Assembly (NCBI RefSeq): GCF_001509795.1
Contig: NZ_LLZN01000035.1
Coordinates: forward strand, 68,466 to 132,465
Length of the DNA stretch: 64,000 nucleotides
Direction: 5' to 3'
DNA from: Streptomyces sp. NRRL WC-3605
GTDB taxonomy: Bacteria > Actinomycetota > Actinomycetes > Streptomycetales > Streptomycetaceae
Below the pieces are notes generated by a model, which was given only the letters and a program-made list of their open reading frames with translations, had not been told where the DNA came from and did no database searches. Position 1 is the first letter of the stretch; every line of letters begins with the position of its first letter. The translations under genes and the position numbers were made by a program. This document shows, in pieces, positions 8,487 through 17,061 of this stretch.

Positions 8487-9392
8487 ATGACCGCTGATTT
8501 CTCCTCCGACGAGCGCCTGGAGCGCGCCCTCGCCAGCCTGCGCGGACTGGCGGTCGGGGACGCGCTGGGTTCGCAGTTCTTCGTCCCGGTGAACTACCCG
8601 CTCCTCAAGCGCCGTGAGCTGCCCCCGGGCCCCTGGCAGTGGACGGACGACACGGAGATGGCGGGTTCCGTGGTGGCCGTGCTGAGCGTCCACCACCGCA
8701 TCGACCAGGACGCCCTCGCCCGCTCCTTCGCCGAGCACCACGACTTCGACCGGGGCTACGGCCCCGCCGTCAACCGGCTGCTGCGCCTGGTCAGGGAGGG
8801 CGGCGACTGGCGTGAGCTGTCGGCCGCCCTGTTCAACGGGCAGGGCTCGTGGGGGAACGGGGCGGCGATGCGGATCGCCCCCCTCGGCGCCTGGTACGCC
8901 GACGATCCCGAGCAGGCCACGCACCAGGCCGAGATCTCGGCCTACCCCACGCACCAGCACCGCGAGGCGGTCGTCGGGGCCATGGCGGTCGCCGCCGCGG
9001 CGGCCCTGGCGGCCGCTCCGGGCGGACCGCCCAGCCCCGGGAAGCTCCTGGACGACGTCGTCGCCCTCGTCCCGAAGAGCGCGGTCGCCGCGGGCCTGCG
9101 CCGCGCCCGGGACATGCTCGACTACGGCGACGCGGCCACCGTCGCGGCCGTCCTGGGCTGCGGCCGGCGGACCACCGCCCATGACACGGTGCCGTTCGCG
9201 CTCTGGTCGGCCGCGCGCGCCCTCGGTGACTACGAGGAGGCGTTCTGGACGACCGCCCAGGTCGGCGGCGACATGGACACGACCTGCGCCATCGTGGGCG
9301 GAGTGATCGGCTCCGGCAAGGCGGGGCCGGTACCGGCCGAGTGGCTGCGGCGGACCGAGGCGCTCCCGGAGTGGGTGCACGCCTCGGTGTAG
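8487..9392 (+). CDS. ADP-ribosylglycohydrolase family protein
   Basis: A 301-aa member of the ADP-ribosylglycohydrolase (DraG-like) family, which cleaves ADP-ribose from proteins or small molecules using two metal ions. The N-terminal motif LRGLAVGDALGSQF, the metal-binding WTDDTEM and the C-terminal GGDMDTTCAIVGGVIG (the GDxDT motif) are all present, so activity is expected. It is 12 bp downstream of the phosphatase gene; a TAGAGT at 8472-8477 could also give it a promoter of its own. The C-terminal codons are part of a short tandem repeat that runs on beyond the stop codon (9383-9459). Confidence 0.9.
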   Translation: MTADFSSDERLERALASLRGLAVGDALGSQFFVPVNYPLLKRRELPPGPWQWTDDTEMAGSVVAVLSVHHRIDQDALARSFAEHHDFDRGYGPAVNRLLRLVREGGDWRELSAALFNGQGSWGNGAAMRIAPLGAWYADDPEQATHQAEISAYPTHQHREAVVGAMAVAAAAALAAAPGGPPSPGKLLDDVVALVPKSAVAAGLRRARDMLDYGDAATVAAVLGCGRRTTAHDTVPFALWSAARALGDYEEAFWTTAQVGGDMDTTCAIVGGVIGSGKAGPVPAEWLRRTEALPEWVHASV

Positions 9393-9459
9393 TGAGCGGC
9401 TCGGTGTAGTGGGTGCGGCTCGGGGTAGTGAGCGCGGCTCGGTGTGGCGGGTACGGCTC
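9383..9459. repeat. Tandem repeat that includes the end of the glycohydrolase gene
   Basis: Units of 17-19 bp based on CTCGGTGTAGTGAGCGG begin at 9383, 9400, 9419 and 9438. The first unit contains the last codons and the TAG stop of the glycohydrolase gene, so the array seems to have grown outward from the gene's 3' end by slippage. Confidence 0.8.
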
Positions 9460-9574
9460 TTTCAGCCGGGCGTACGGAAGACCGGCCCGGGGTCCTGGTG
9501 GACCGGAGCCGGCCGTCCGCTGTCCGGTGAGGAGCGTGTGCGTCACCCCGTCGCAGGGGCCCGTCGCCCGTCCG

Positions 9575-11134
9575 TCACCCCGCCAGGGGGCCCGCCGTCC
9601 CGGAGAGGGCGTCCAGGTCGCTCTTGCGGACCCGCACCACGATCGCGGCGACGATGAACGCCAGGACGGCCATGGCGGCGGCCGGGATGAACGCCGTGGA
9701 GATGCCGTGGGACAGGACCTCGTGGCTCCAGGGCGCCGGCAGCTGACCGGACTCGGCGAACGCGGCCTTCTGCTCCGGTGTGGCCTGGGCCATGAACGAC
9801 GCGACCTGGTCGGTCGCCTCGTCGCGGCTGGCGGTGCCGAAGACGGTCGTCAGGATGGACAGGCCGAGCGCGCCGCCCACCTGCTGCATGGTGTTGAGCA
9901 GCGCGGAGGCCGCCCCCGCCTCGCGCGGGGCGACCCCGGACACGGCGGTCACGGTGAGGGTGACGAAGTTGAGGCCCATACCGAGTCCGAAGAGCAGCAT
10001 CGGGCCGAGCACCCCGCTGACGTACGAGCTGCCCGAGTCGACCAGGGACTGCCAGCCCAGCCCGATGGCCGCGAGGGTGGTGCCGGCCATCAGGAACGGC
10101 TTGGGTCCGAGCACCGGCAGCAGCCGCTGCGAGACCCCGGCGCCCACGGCGATGACCGCGGTCACGGGCAAGAAGGCCAGTCCGGCGCGGATGGGGGAGT
10201 AGCCCAGCACGTTCTGCACGAACAGCACGATGTAGAAGAACATGCCGAACATCGCCGCCGCGAGACTGATCATGATCAGGTAGGCGCCCGAGCGGTTCCG
10301 GTCGGCGAACATGCGCAGCGGAGTGATCGGCTCCTTGGCGCGGCGCTCGACGTACAGGAAGGCGGCGAGGAGCACCACGGCCGCGCCGAACGCGCCGAGC
10401 GTGAGGGAGTCCCGCCAGCCGTCGGACGCGGCGCGGATGAAGCCGTAGACCAGCGCGACCATGCCGAGCGTGGAGGTGAGCGCGCCGGTGAGGTCGAAGC
10501 GGCCGGGGTGGCGTTCGGACTCGTTGATGTAGCGGGGCGCCATGGCGGCGATGAGGACGCCGATGGGCACGTTCACGAAGAGCACCCAGCGCCAGTCGAG
10601 CCAGTCGGTGAGCAGTCCGCCGGCCAGCAGTCCGATGGCGCCGCCGCCGGCGGAGACGGCGGCGAAGATGCCGAACGCCCGGTTGCGTTCGGGGCCTTCG
10701 GGGAACGTCGTGGTGATCAGCGCGAGCGATGTGGGTGAGGCGATGGCGCCGCCCATGCCCTGCAGGACGCGCGCGGCCAGCAACTGCCACGGCTCCTGGG
10801 CGAGTCCGCCGAGCAGCGAGGCGAAGGTGAACAGCAGGATGCCGGTGATGAAGACCCGGCGGCGCCCGAGGATGTCCCCGGCCCGGCCTCCGAGGAGCAG
10901 CAGGCCGCCGAAGGTGAGCGTGTAGGCGCTGACGACCCATGTCAGGTCGGTCGTGGAGAAGTTGAGCGCGTTCTGGATGTCGGGCAGGGCGATGTTGACG
11001 ATGGTGGCGTCGAGGACCACCATCAGCTGGCATGCGGCGATGACCGCGAGGGCGATGCCCGGATGGGACGGGCGGGATACCGGGCCCGGTGGAGCGGGCG
11101 CGGGTGAATGGGCCTGTATCTGATCGTGCGTCAC
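9575..11134 (-). CDS. MFS drug-efflux transporter, DHA2 (14-TMS) family
   Basis: A 519-aa inner-membrane antiporter of the DHA2 multidrug family. It has about 14 hydrophobic segments, the TM1 motif LMVVLDATIVNIALPDIQ, the loop 2-3 motif GGRAGDILGRRRVF and the motif-C-like GGGAIGLLAGGLL. Such pumps export drugs or metabolites in exchange for protons. GTG at 11134 is preferred over the upstream TTG at 11149, because GGGGGA (11142-11147) is ideally placed before the GTG and overlaps the TTG codon. Two palindromic operators in the promoter and a divergent TetR gene make this a classic repressor/pump pair. The ligand is unknown. Confidence 0.93.
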   Translation of the reverse strand: MTHDQIQAHSPAPAPPGPVSRPSHPGIALAVIAACQLMVVLDATIVNIALPDIQNALNFSTTDLTWVVSAYTLTFGGLLLLGGRAGDILGRRRVFITGILLFTFASLLGGLAQEPWQLLAARVLQGMGGAIASPTSLALITTTFPEGPERNRAFGIFAAVSAGGGAIGLLAGGLLTDWLDWRWVLFVNVPIGVLIAAMAPRYINESERHPGRFDLTGALTSTLGMVALVYGFIRAASDGWRDSLTLGAFGAAVVLLAAFLYVERRAKEPITPLRMFADRNRSGAYLIMISLAAAMFGMFFYIVLFVQNVLGYSPIRAGLAFLPVTAVIAVGAGVSQRLLPVLGPKPFLMAGTTLAAIGLGWQSLVDSGSSYVSGVLGPMLLFGLGMGLNFVTLTVTAVSGVAPREAGAASALLNTMQQVGGALGLSILTTVFGTASRDEATDQVASFMAQATPEQKAAFAESGQLPAPWSHEVLSHGISTAFIPAAAMAVLAFIVAAIVVRVRKSDLDALSGTAGPLAG

Positions 11135-11157
11135 GAGAACGTCCCCCAAAGACGAAG

Positions 11158-11226
11158 TAGTGAACGTGTGCGTTCACTAGTCGGGACGATAGCGAGCCCC
11201 GCTTAGTGAACGCAAGCGTTCTTTAA
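11158..11226. promoter_or_regulatory. Two TetR-type operators between the efflux gene and its regulator
   Basis: Operator 1 at 11158-11179 has perfect 9-bp arms TAGTGAACG and CGTTCACTA around TGTG. Operator 2 at about 11205-11224 keeps the same core, GTGAACG-CAAG-CGTTC. They lie just upstream of the MFS start codon and should be the binding sites of the TetR protein at 11459. Confidence 0.85.
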
Positions 11227-11458
11227 TGGGGCCGTCCAGACTCTCGGTCGCCGTGCTGGTCAGGGGTGTGCTCGTCGGCCGGATCCGTCCGGTTCGGCCT
11301 CGCCGGTTCCGGCCGTTCCGGTGCCTGGGGCATCGAAAGAGCGGCCTCCGCCTGACATGCTGGTGGAGGGCGTGGTCGCGCGGCGCGTCCCCCCTCGGTC
11401 GCCGCGTGACGCTCGCGCCTCCCCGTACCCGCTTCGCTCGTTCGTTGGAGACGCTCAG

Positions 11459-12082
11459 ATGGTTACCTCGCGCTGGACGGCCGCCCCCGCTCGGCCGGCT
11501 TCCCCGCGCCGGCGTGGCGCGGTGCTCGAACGGGCGATCCTGGACGCCGCGTTGGAGCAGCTCAGCACCGTCGGCTGGAAGGGTCTGACGATGGAGGGCG
11601 TCGCCGCCTCCGCCCAGACCGGGAAGGCCGCCGTCTATCGGCGCTGGCCCTCCAAGGAGGACCTCGTCGCCGACGCGCTGCGGGCCGGCCTGCCGCCGCT
11701 GGAGTCCGCTCCCGACGTCGGATCCGTGCGCGGGGACCTGCTCGCGCTGTGCCGGCTGGCACGCGACGCGATGTTCTCACGCCCCGGTCACGCGCTGCGC
11801 GCGGTCATTCACGAATGTGAAGACATCCAGGCCGAGCGCTTCCACACCGTGATCTTCGAGGGGCTTGTCGAGCCGACGATCAGGCTGCTGCGCGAGGTCG
11901 TAGTCCGGGGGATCGAGCGGGGAGAGGTGCGCGAGGACGCGGCGAACGGGTACGTCTACGACGCCATCCCGGCAATGCTGATGTACCGGTCGAAGATGTG
12001 CGGCAGCGAATGGGGTGACCGTGATCTGGAGGAGATGATCGACCAGTTCATGGTCCCGCTGCTGCGCAGGACGGACTCCTGA
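11459..12082 (+). CDS. TetR/AcrR-family transcriptional repressor
   Basis: A 207-aa regulator with an N-terminal TetR HTH at about residues 20-66 (AILDAALEQLSTVGWKGLTM ... AAVYRRWPSKEDLVADAL) and a helical C-terminal ligand and dimer domain. The ATG at 11459 follows GGAG with 8-nt spacing; the frame is open further upstream but lacks family sequence. It is divergent from the MFS pump, with two matching palindromes between them, so it most likely represses the pump until a ligand binds. The intergenic stretch of about 230 bp next to its start appears noncoding. Confidence 0.93.
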   Translation: MVTSRWTAAPARPASPRRRGAVLERAILDAALEQLSTVGWKGLTMEGVAASAQTGKAAVYRRWPSKEDLVADALRAGLPPLESAPDVGSVRGDLLALCRLARDAMFSRPGHALRAVIHECEDIQAERFHTVIFEGLVEPTIRLLREVVVRGIERGEVREDAANGYVYDAIPAMLMYRSKMCGSEWGDRDLEEMIDQFMVPLLRRTDS

Positions 12083-12163
12083 TCGGGCGCTCGTCCGGGC
12101 GGGGGCCGGCAGTGGTGAACCGGGTGTCGGAGCCGGTTCCGGGCGGCGTAGGCTAAGGGCGCC

Positions 12164-12865
12164 ATGCCGTACGAACCGCCTACCCACACCGTCGAGCGCT
12201 CCCTCCGAGCCACGACCGGAGCGAAGATCATTGCCGGTGTCGACGAGGTCGGGCGCGGTGCCTGGGCCGGTCCTGTCACCGTCTGTGCCGCGATCACCGG
12301 TCTGCGCAGGCCCCCGGAGGGGCTCACGGACTCCAAGCTGCTCACCGTCAGACGCCGCACCGAACTCGCGGAGACGCTGCGGAGCTGGGTGACGTCCTAC
12401 GCCCTCGGGCACGCGTCCCCGGAGGAGATCGACGAGCGGGGGATGACGGCCGCGCTGCGCCTCGCCGCCGTGCGCGCCCTGGAGGCGCTGCCGGTCCGGC
12501 CCGACGCGGTCATCCTCGACGGCAAGCACGACTACCTCGGCACCCCCTGGCGGGTCCGTACGGTGATCAAGGGTGACCAGTCGTGCGTGGCGGTGGCCGC
12601 GGCCTCCGTGATCGCCAAGGTCCAGCGCGACAAAATGATGGCCGAACTGGGTATCGACCATGCAGACTTCGGTTTCGCGGACAACGCCGGGTATCCGTCG
12701 CCCGTGCACAAGGCCGCGCTGGCGGAGCGGGGACCCACCCCGTACCACCGGCTGTCGTGGGCGTATCTTGATGCGCTGCCCCGGTGGCGGCACCTCAAGA
12801 AGGTCCGCACGTGGGTGGAAGAAAGCGTTCCGGCGATCGAGGGTCAGCTCGGCTTCGATTTCTGA
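12164..12865 (+). CDS. rnhB: Ribonuclease HII
   Basis: Removes ribonucleotides from DNA and cleaves RNA in RNA-DNA hybrids. The 233-aa product has the N-terminal [14 protein letters not shown] motif with catalytic Asp27-Glu28, then [17 protein letters not shown] and the C-terminal HRLSW segment, all in standard RNase HII order. A -10-like TAGGCT (12149-12154) lies 9 nt before the ATG with no clear ribosome-binding site, suggesting a leaderless message. The next gene, a lineage-specific hypothetical, starts 68 bp downstream. Confidence 0.97.
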   Translation: MPYEPPTHTVERSLRATTGAKIIAGVDEVGRGAWAGPVTVCAAITGLRRPPEGLTDSKLLTVRRRTELAETLRSWVTSYALGHASPEEIDERGMTAALRLAAVRALEALPVRPDAVILDGKHDYLGTPWRVRTVIKGDQSCVAVAAASVIAKVQRDKMMAELGIDHADFGFADNAGYPSPVHKAALAERGPTPYHRLSWAYLDALPRWRHLKKVRTWVEESVPAIEGQLGFDF

Positions 12866-12933
12866 CCTTTCCGCTCGCACTTGTGTGCCACCCGCTGGCG
12901 CCAACCGGACCAGCGTTTGATAAAAATCAGCTC

Positions 12934-13575
12934 ATGCCTCTCATTCCCGAGGAGCCTCAGATTCACGAGAGTGCCCAGGGTCCCCGCGCCACTCCGGCCA
13001 GCGGCCGCACCGCGCCGACCCCTCGCCCCGTCCCCGGCCCCCGCCCCGCGGCTCCGCCGCGTCCCGGCCGCCCCGGGCCCCTGCGGCCCACGCCGCCGGC
13101 ACAACGCACCCCGCGTGACGTGGGCGCCGTCAAGCCCGGCCCGTCGGCTCCTGCCGCTGCCGCCGTCTCGGCTCCGGCCCCGGCCGCCCCGCAGATCCAG
13201 CTGATCCCGGCCTCGCCCGAGGGTGCGCTCGACGCCGCCGAGGAAGCCGTCGACCTGCTCCTCGACTCGGGGCGTGCCCCCGGGGAGGTGCTGGTGATCA
13301 CGACCGGTGAACAGCATCCGTGGGCCGCCCACGAGCTGTCGTTCGGCGAGGCCGCCTACTGGGCGCAGCACGACGCGGGAGACGACGTCTTCTACGCCGA
13401 CGCCTCCATGGCCGGCCGTGCGGCGTCGCGCCAGGTCGTCGTCGTCGCGCTGAACGGCGGGACCGACGAGGTGGCCGCAACGACGTTGCCGTTGGCCCTC
13501 GGCCGGGCCGGTGCCCTGCTGATCGTCTGCGGCGACCCGCAGCGCATCAACTCGGTGCTGGGCGCGGGCGTCTGA
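12934..13575 (+). CDS. Conserved actinobacterial hypothetical with Pro/Ala-rich N-terminus
   Basis: A 213-aa protein of unknown function. Residues 1 to about 90 are a Pro/Arg/Ala low-complexity segment; the C-terminal 115 residues look folded (EEAVDLLLDSGRAPGEVLVI, then DDVFYADASMAGRAASRQVV). This resembles the end of a UvrD/Rep-type helicase C-terminal lobe, where similar segments occur, but without an ATPase core it cannot be a helicase. The ATG at 12934 sits 7 nt after an AT-rich TAAAAAT -10-like stretch, so the transcript may be leaderless. It follows rnhB closely. Confidence 0.7.
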   Translation: MPLIPEEPQIHESAQGPRATPASGRTAPTPRPVPGPRPAAPPRPGRPGPLRPTPPAQRTPRDVGAVKPGPSAPAAAAVSAPAPAAPQIQLIPASPEGALDAAEEAVDLLLDSGRAPGEVLVITTGEQHPWAAHELSFGEAAYWAQHDAGDDVFYADASMAGRAASRQVVVVALNGGTDEVAATTLPLALGRAGALLIVCGDPQRINSVLGAGV

Positions 13576-13833
13576 GACGTCACCGGCTCCGTCGGCGGCC
13601 CGCACCCGGGCCGGGCGCCGCGTGACACGCGCGCGCGTGCGACGCAGGTGTGCCCCCGGGCGGGCCGGCCTCCCCGCGTACGCCGGACTGTCCACGGGGC
13701 CGGATGCCGGGGCGGTCCTCGGTCCCCGCTGTGCGCGTGGGCGTTCGGATGCCGGGGTGTACTCGATCGGGCTCACGGCGCCCGGTGGTGGCGAGGACCA
13801 CGCACCGGGGCCGTCGGCTGTCTCGGGATCCGC

Positions 13834-14469
13834 TCAGCGGGCCGCCGCGCGCCGCAGGACTTCCGACGCCGCGCCGCCGGTACGGGGCATGGGCAGCGGG
13901 GACTCGGACGTGGCGAACGGCTCCGGCGTCGAGTCGGTGTTCGGGCGGCGGCCGCCCCGGCCCTCCCCGAGGACCTGCCAGCCGTCACGGGTCAGCGTGA
14001 TGTATGCCCCGCAGCGCAGGCCGTGCAGCGTGCAGGCGTCCCTCAGCCCCCACATCCAGGCGCCGTCCTCCTCCGTCCAACGCCCGTCGCCCTCGCGGCA
14101 GTACAGCAGGACCGCGGTGCGCACCGGGGTGCGGCGCCGCAGGTCGTGCGGGATGACGCGACGGAGCTGGGACAGCAGGGCGTTGCGCATCATCCAGCCG
14201 TCGGCGGGTGCCGAGCGGCGGACGAACGACGCGCTCGCCCGCAGCCGTTCGTCCGGATCGAGGACGGCCACGATCGCGGTCGACGGCTTGGGGCGATGCC
14301 GGGAGTGGAGCCCGCTGACGACCTCGCGGGGATTGCGCAGCAGCGGGATGCCCGCTGCGGTCCATTCGGCGGGTTCGAGCATGCGGGCCAGAGAGTTGGC
14401 GGATGCGGCGGGCAGGTCGGCTGACGTCGACGTGGATGCCGCGGAGGACGGAGCGAATCCGAAGGTCAC
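13834..14469 (-). CDS. Conserved hypothetical protein
   Basis: A 211-aa protein I cannot assign to a named family. Visible features are a short Ser/Ala-rich N-terminus, a central basic segment (about residues 60-130) with SQLRRVIPHDLRRRTPVRTA followed by VLLYCREGDGRWTEEDG, and a Gly/Arg-rich C-terminus that looks disordered. There is no signal peptide or membrane segment. GTG at 14469 was chosen for the GGGAGG ribosome-binding site at 14472-14477; the frame extends to 14583 without such a signal. It is divergent from recQ with 338 bp between them, and convergent with the hypothetical downstream of rnhB. Confidence 0.6.
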   Translation of the reverse strand: MTFGFAPSSAASTSTSADLPAASANSLARMLEPAEWTAAGIPLLRNPREVVSGLHSRHRPKPSTAIVAVLDPDERLRASASFVRRSAPADGWMMRNALLSQLRRVIPHDLRRRTPVRTAVLLYCREGDGRWTEEDGAWMWGLRDACTLHGLRCGAYITLTRDGWQVLGEGRGGRRPNTDSTPEPFATSESPLPMPRTGGAASEVLRRAAAR

Positions 14470-14807
14470 GGTCCTCCCTTCGGCTACGCGCCCACACTGA
14501 GGGCGAGGTCGGATTCGGGGGAGCGCGCACCGCAGCAGAGCCCTACCGGACCACGGACGAGCCGTGCGGGGAGCGGACTTCAATTCTTCCTGGCGAACCT
14601 GGTTGCGGCAACGAGCAATTGGCGTCGCCGACCGATATCTGATGGCTCGAGAGTTATATCCCTACCCAGATATGCCCCGCGTGACGCATCCGCGGGCGCT
14701 CGGGAGACGGTCGGCGGGGACCCGGGACCGCGCCGGAAACCGCACGTGAGAGGGCTGTCACCTGCTGTGAGTGGCTGACCTGCCCGGTCATCGGGTTGCA
14801 TGGAGAC
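14470..14807. other. Divergent intergenic region upstream of recQ
   Basis: 338 bp with a locally AT-rich stretch (about 14625-14680, containing two GATAT motifs and TTATAT). It should contain the divergent promoters. I see no SOS box, RNA gene or credible small ORF. Confidence 0.4.
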
Positions 14808-16961
14808 ATGGACGACCAGGAGCTGCACACCGAAGCCGATGCCATCCTCGCCGAGCTCGTGGGCGATCCCGGGGCACGCCTGCGGGAGGACCAGTGGCAG
14901 GCGGTGGCGGCGCTGGTGCGCGAGCGCCGGCGGGCCCTGGTGGTCCAGCGGACCGGTTGGGGGAAGTCGGCGGTGTACTTCGTCGCGACGGCGCTGCTGC
15001 GCCGGCGGGGCGCGGGGCCGACGGTGATCGTCTCGCCGCTGCTCGCGCTGATGCGCAACCAGGTCGAGTCGGCGGCGCGGGCCGGTATCCGCGCGCGGAC
15101 CATCAACTCGGCCAACCCCGAGGAGTGGGAGACCATCCACGGCGAGATCGAGCGCGGCGAGACCGATGTGCTCCTCGTCAGCCCCGAGCGCCTCAACTCC
15201 GTGGACTTCCGCGACCAGATGCTGCCCAAGCTGGCGGCCACGACCGGTCTGCTCGTGGTCGACGAGGCGCACTGCATCTCCGACTGGGGCCATGACTTCC
15301 GCCCCGACTACCGGCGGCTGCGGGCCATGCTCGCCGAGCTGTCACCCGGTGTGCCCGTGCTGGCCACGACGGCGACGGCCAACGCGCGCGTGACCGCAGA
15401 CGTGGCGGAGCAGCTGGGCACCGGCGCGGGAGAGGCCCTGGTGCTGCGCGGACCGCTGGAGCGGGAGAGCCTGCGGCTGGGCGTGGTCCGGCTGCCGGAC
15501 GCCGCGCACCGCCTCGCCTGGCTCGCGGAGCACTTCGACGAGCTGCCGGGCTCGGGCATCGTCTACACGCTCACGGTCGCCGCGGCCGAGGAGGCCACCG
15601 CGTTCCTGCGGCAGCGGGGATTTCCTGTCGCGTCCTACACGGGCCGCACCGAGAACGCCGACCGGCTGCAGGCCGAGAACGACCTCCTGGCGAACCGGGT
15701 CAAGGCTCTGATCGCGACCTCCGCCCTCGGCATGGGCTTCGACAAGCCCGACCTGGGCTTCGTGGTGCACCTCGGTTCGCCCTCCTCGCCCATCGCCTAC
15801 TACCAGCAGGTCGGACGGGCCGGCCGTGGCGTCGAGCACGCCGACGTCCTGCTGCTGCCGGGGCAGGAGGACGAGGCGATCTGGCGCTACTTCGCGGACA
15901 CCGCCTTCCCGCCCGAGGCGCAGGTCCGCCAGACCCTCGCCGCGCTCGCGGACGCGGGACGCCCGCTGTCCGTGCCGGCGCTGGAGGCGACGGTCGACCT
16001 GCGCCGCAGCAGGCTGGAGACGATGCTCAAGGTGCTGGACGTCGACGGCGCGGTGAAGCGGGTCAAGGGCGGCTGGACGGCGACCGGCGCCGCGTGGGTG
16101 TACGACGCCGAACGCTACGCGCGCGTGGCGCGTCAGAGGGCGGCGGAGCAGCAGGCGATGCGCGACTACGTCGGCACGTCCCGGTGCCGGATGGAGTTCC
16201 TGCGCGAGCAGCTGGACGACGAGGGGGCCGCCCCGTGCGGCCGCTGCGACAACTGCGCCGGTCCCTGGGCCGACGCCTCCGTCTCGCCGGATACGCTGAA
16301 CGGCGCGGCCAAGGAACTGGACCGGCCCGGCGTGGAGATCGAACCGCGCCGGATGTGGCCGACCGGGATGCCCGCGCTGGGCGTCGAACTCAAGGGCCGC
16401 ATCCCCGCCGGTGAGCAGTGCTCGACAGGACGTGCTCTGGGGCGGCTCTCGGACATCGGCTGGGGCAACCGGCTGCGCCCGCTGCTCGCCGAGAACGCGC
16501 CCGACGGCCCGGTCCCGGACGACGTGCTGAAGGCCGTCGTGGCCGTCCTCGCCGACTGGGCGCGCTCCCCGGGCGGCTGGGCCCCGGACGTCCCCGATGC
16601 CGTGGAGCGACCCGTGGGCGTCGTCGCCGTGCCGTCGCTGACCCGGCCCGAGCTGGTGGGCTCCCTCGCGCGCGGGGTCGCGTCGATCGGCCGGCTGCCG
16701 TTCCTGGGCGCGTTGACGTACGCCGGGGAGGACGGCGCGCACCTGGCCCGGCGCAGCAACTCCGCCCAGCGCCTCAAGGGGCTGTCCGAGGCGTTCATGG
16801 TCTCCGGGGACCTGGCCGACGCGCTGGCCGGTACGCCGGGTCCCGTGCTGCTGGTGGACGACTGCACCGACACCGGCTGGACGCTGGCGGTCGCCGCGCG
16901 GCTGCTGCGCAGGGCGGGCAGCGGGGAGGTGCTTCCGCTGGTGCTGGCGGCTACGGGGTGA
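14808..16961 (+). CDS. recQ: RecQ-family DNA helicase fused to a C-terminal phosphoribosyltransferase domain
   Basis: A 717-aa ATP-dependent DNA helicase. Walker A is GWGKS (50-54), the DEAH box is VVDEAHCISDWGHDF (from about 151), motif V/VI is seen in IAYYQQVGRAGRG, and the RecQ zinc-binding cysteines follow (CRMEF...CGRCDNC). There is no HRDC domain. The last 120 residues instead contain a type I phosphoribosyltransferase fold with the PRPP-loop motif LLVDDCTDTGWTL (about 681-693). The ATG at 14808 with GGAG upstream is preferred over TTG at 14796. A RecQ-PRTase combination links unwinding to nucleotide or PRPP chemistry, but the function of the fusion is unknown to me. Confidence 0.9.
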   Translation: MDDQELHTEADAILAELVGDPGARLREDQWQAVAALVRERRRALVVQRTGWGKSAVYFVATALLRRRGAGPTVIVSPLLALMRNQVESAARAGIRARTINSANPEEWETIHGEIERGETDVLLVSPERLNSVDFRDQMLPKLAATTGLLVVDEAHCISDWGHDFRPDYRRLRAMLAELSPGVPVLATTATANARVTADVAEQLGTGAGEALVLRGPLERESLRLGVVRLPDAAHRLAWLAEHFDELPGSGIVYTLTVAAAEEATAFLRQRGFPVASYTGRTENADRLQAENDLLANRVKALIATSALGMGFDKPDLGFVVHLGSPSSPIAYYQQVGRAGRGVEHADVLLLPGQEDEAIWRYFADTAFPPEAQVRQTLAALADAGRPLSVPALEATVDLRRSRLETMLKVLDVDGAVKRVKGGWTATGAAWVYDAERYARVARQRAAEQQAMRDYVGTSRCRMEFLREQLDDEGAAPCGRCDNCAGPWADASVSPDTLNGAAKELDRPGVEIEPRRMWPTGMPALGVELKGRIPAGEQCSTGRALGRLSDIGWGNRLRPLLAENAPDGPVPDDVLKAVVAVLADWARSPGGWAPDVPDAVERPVGVVAVPSLTRPELVGSLARGVASIGRLPFLGALTYAGEDGAHLARRSNSAQRLKGLSEAFMVSGDLADALAGTPGPVLLVDDCTDTGWTLAVAARLLRRAGSGEVLPLVLAATG

Positions 16962-17061
16962 TGAGAGCCCCGGTGGGGGTGACGGACGCTGTTGTCGTGT
17001 CCCTGGTCGGACTTATCCACAGGCTCAACCGGAGTTTTGCGTTCCGCGAGATCGTCGGCGC

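Noticed and set aside
17014..17022. A perfect TTATCCACA DnaA box upstream of the DUF4192 gene
   Set aside because: A single box far from the chromosomal origin is expected by chance in a genome of this size, and Streptomyces prefers TTGTCCACA; no cluster was found.
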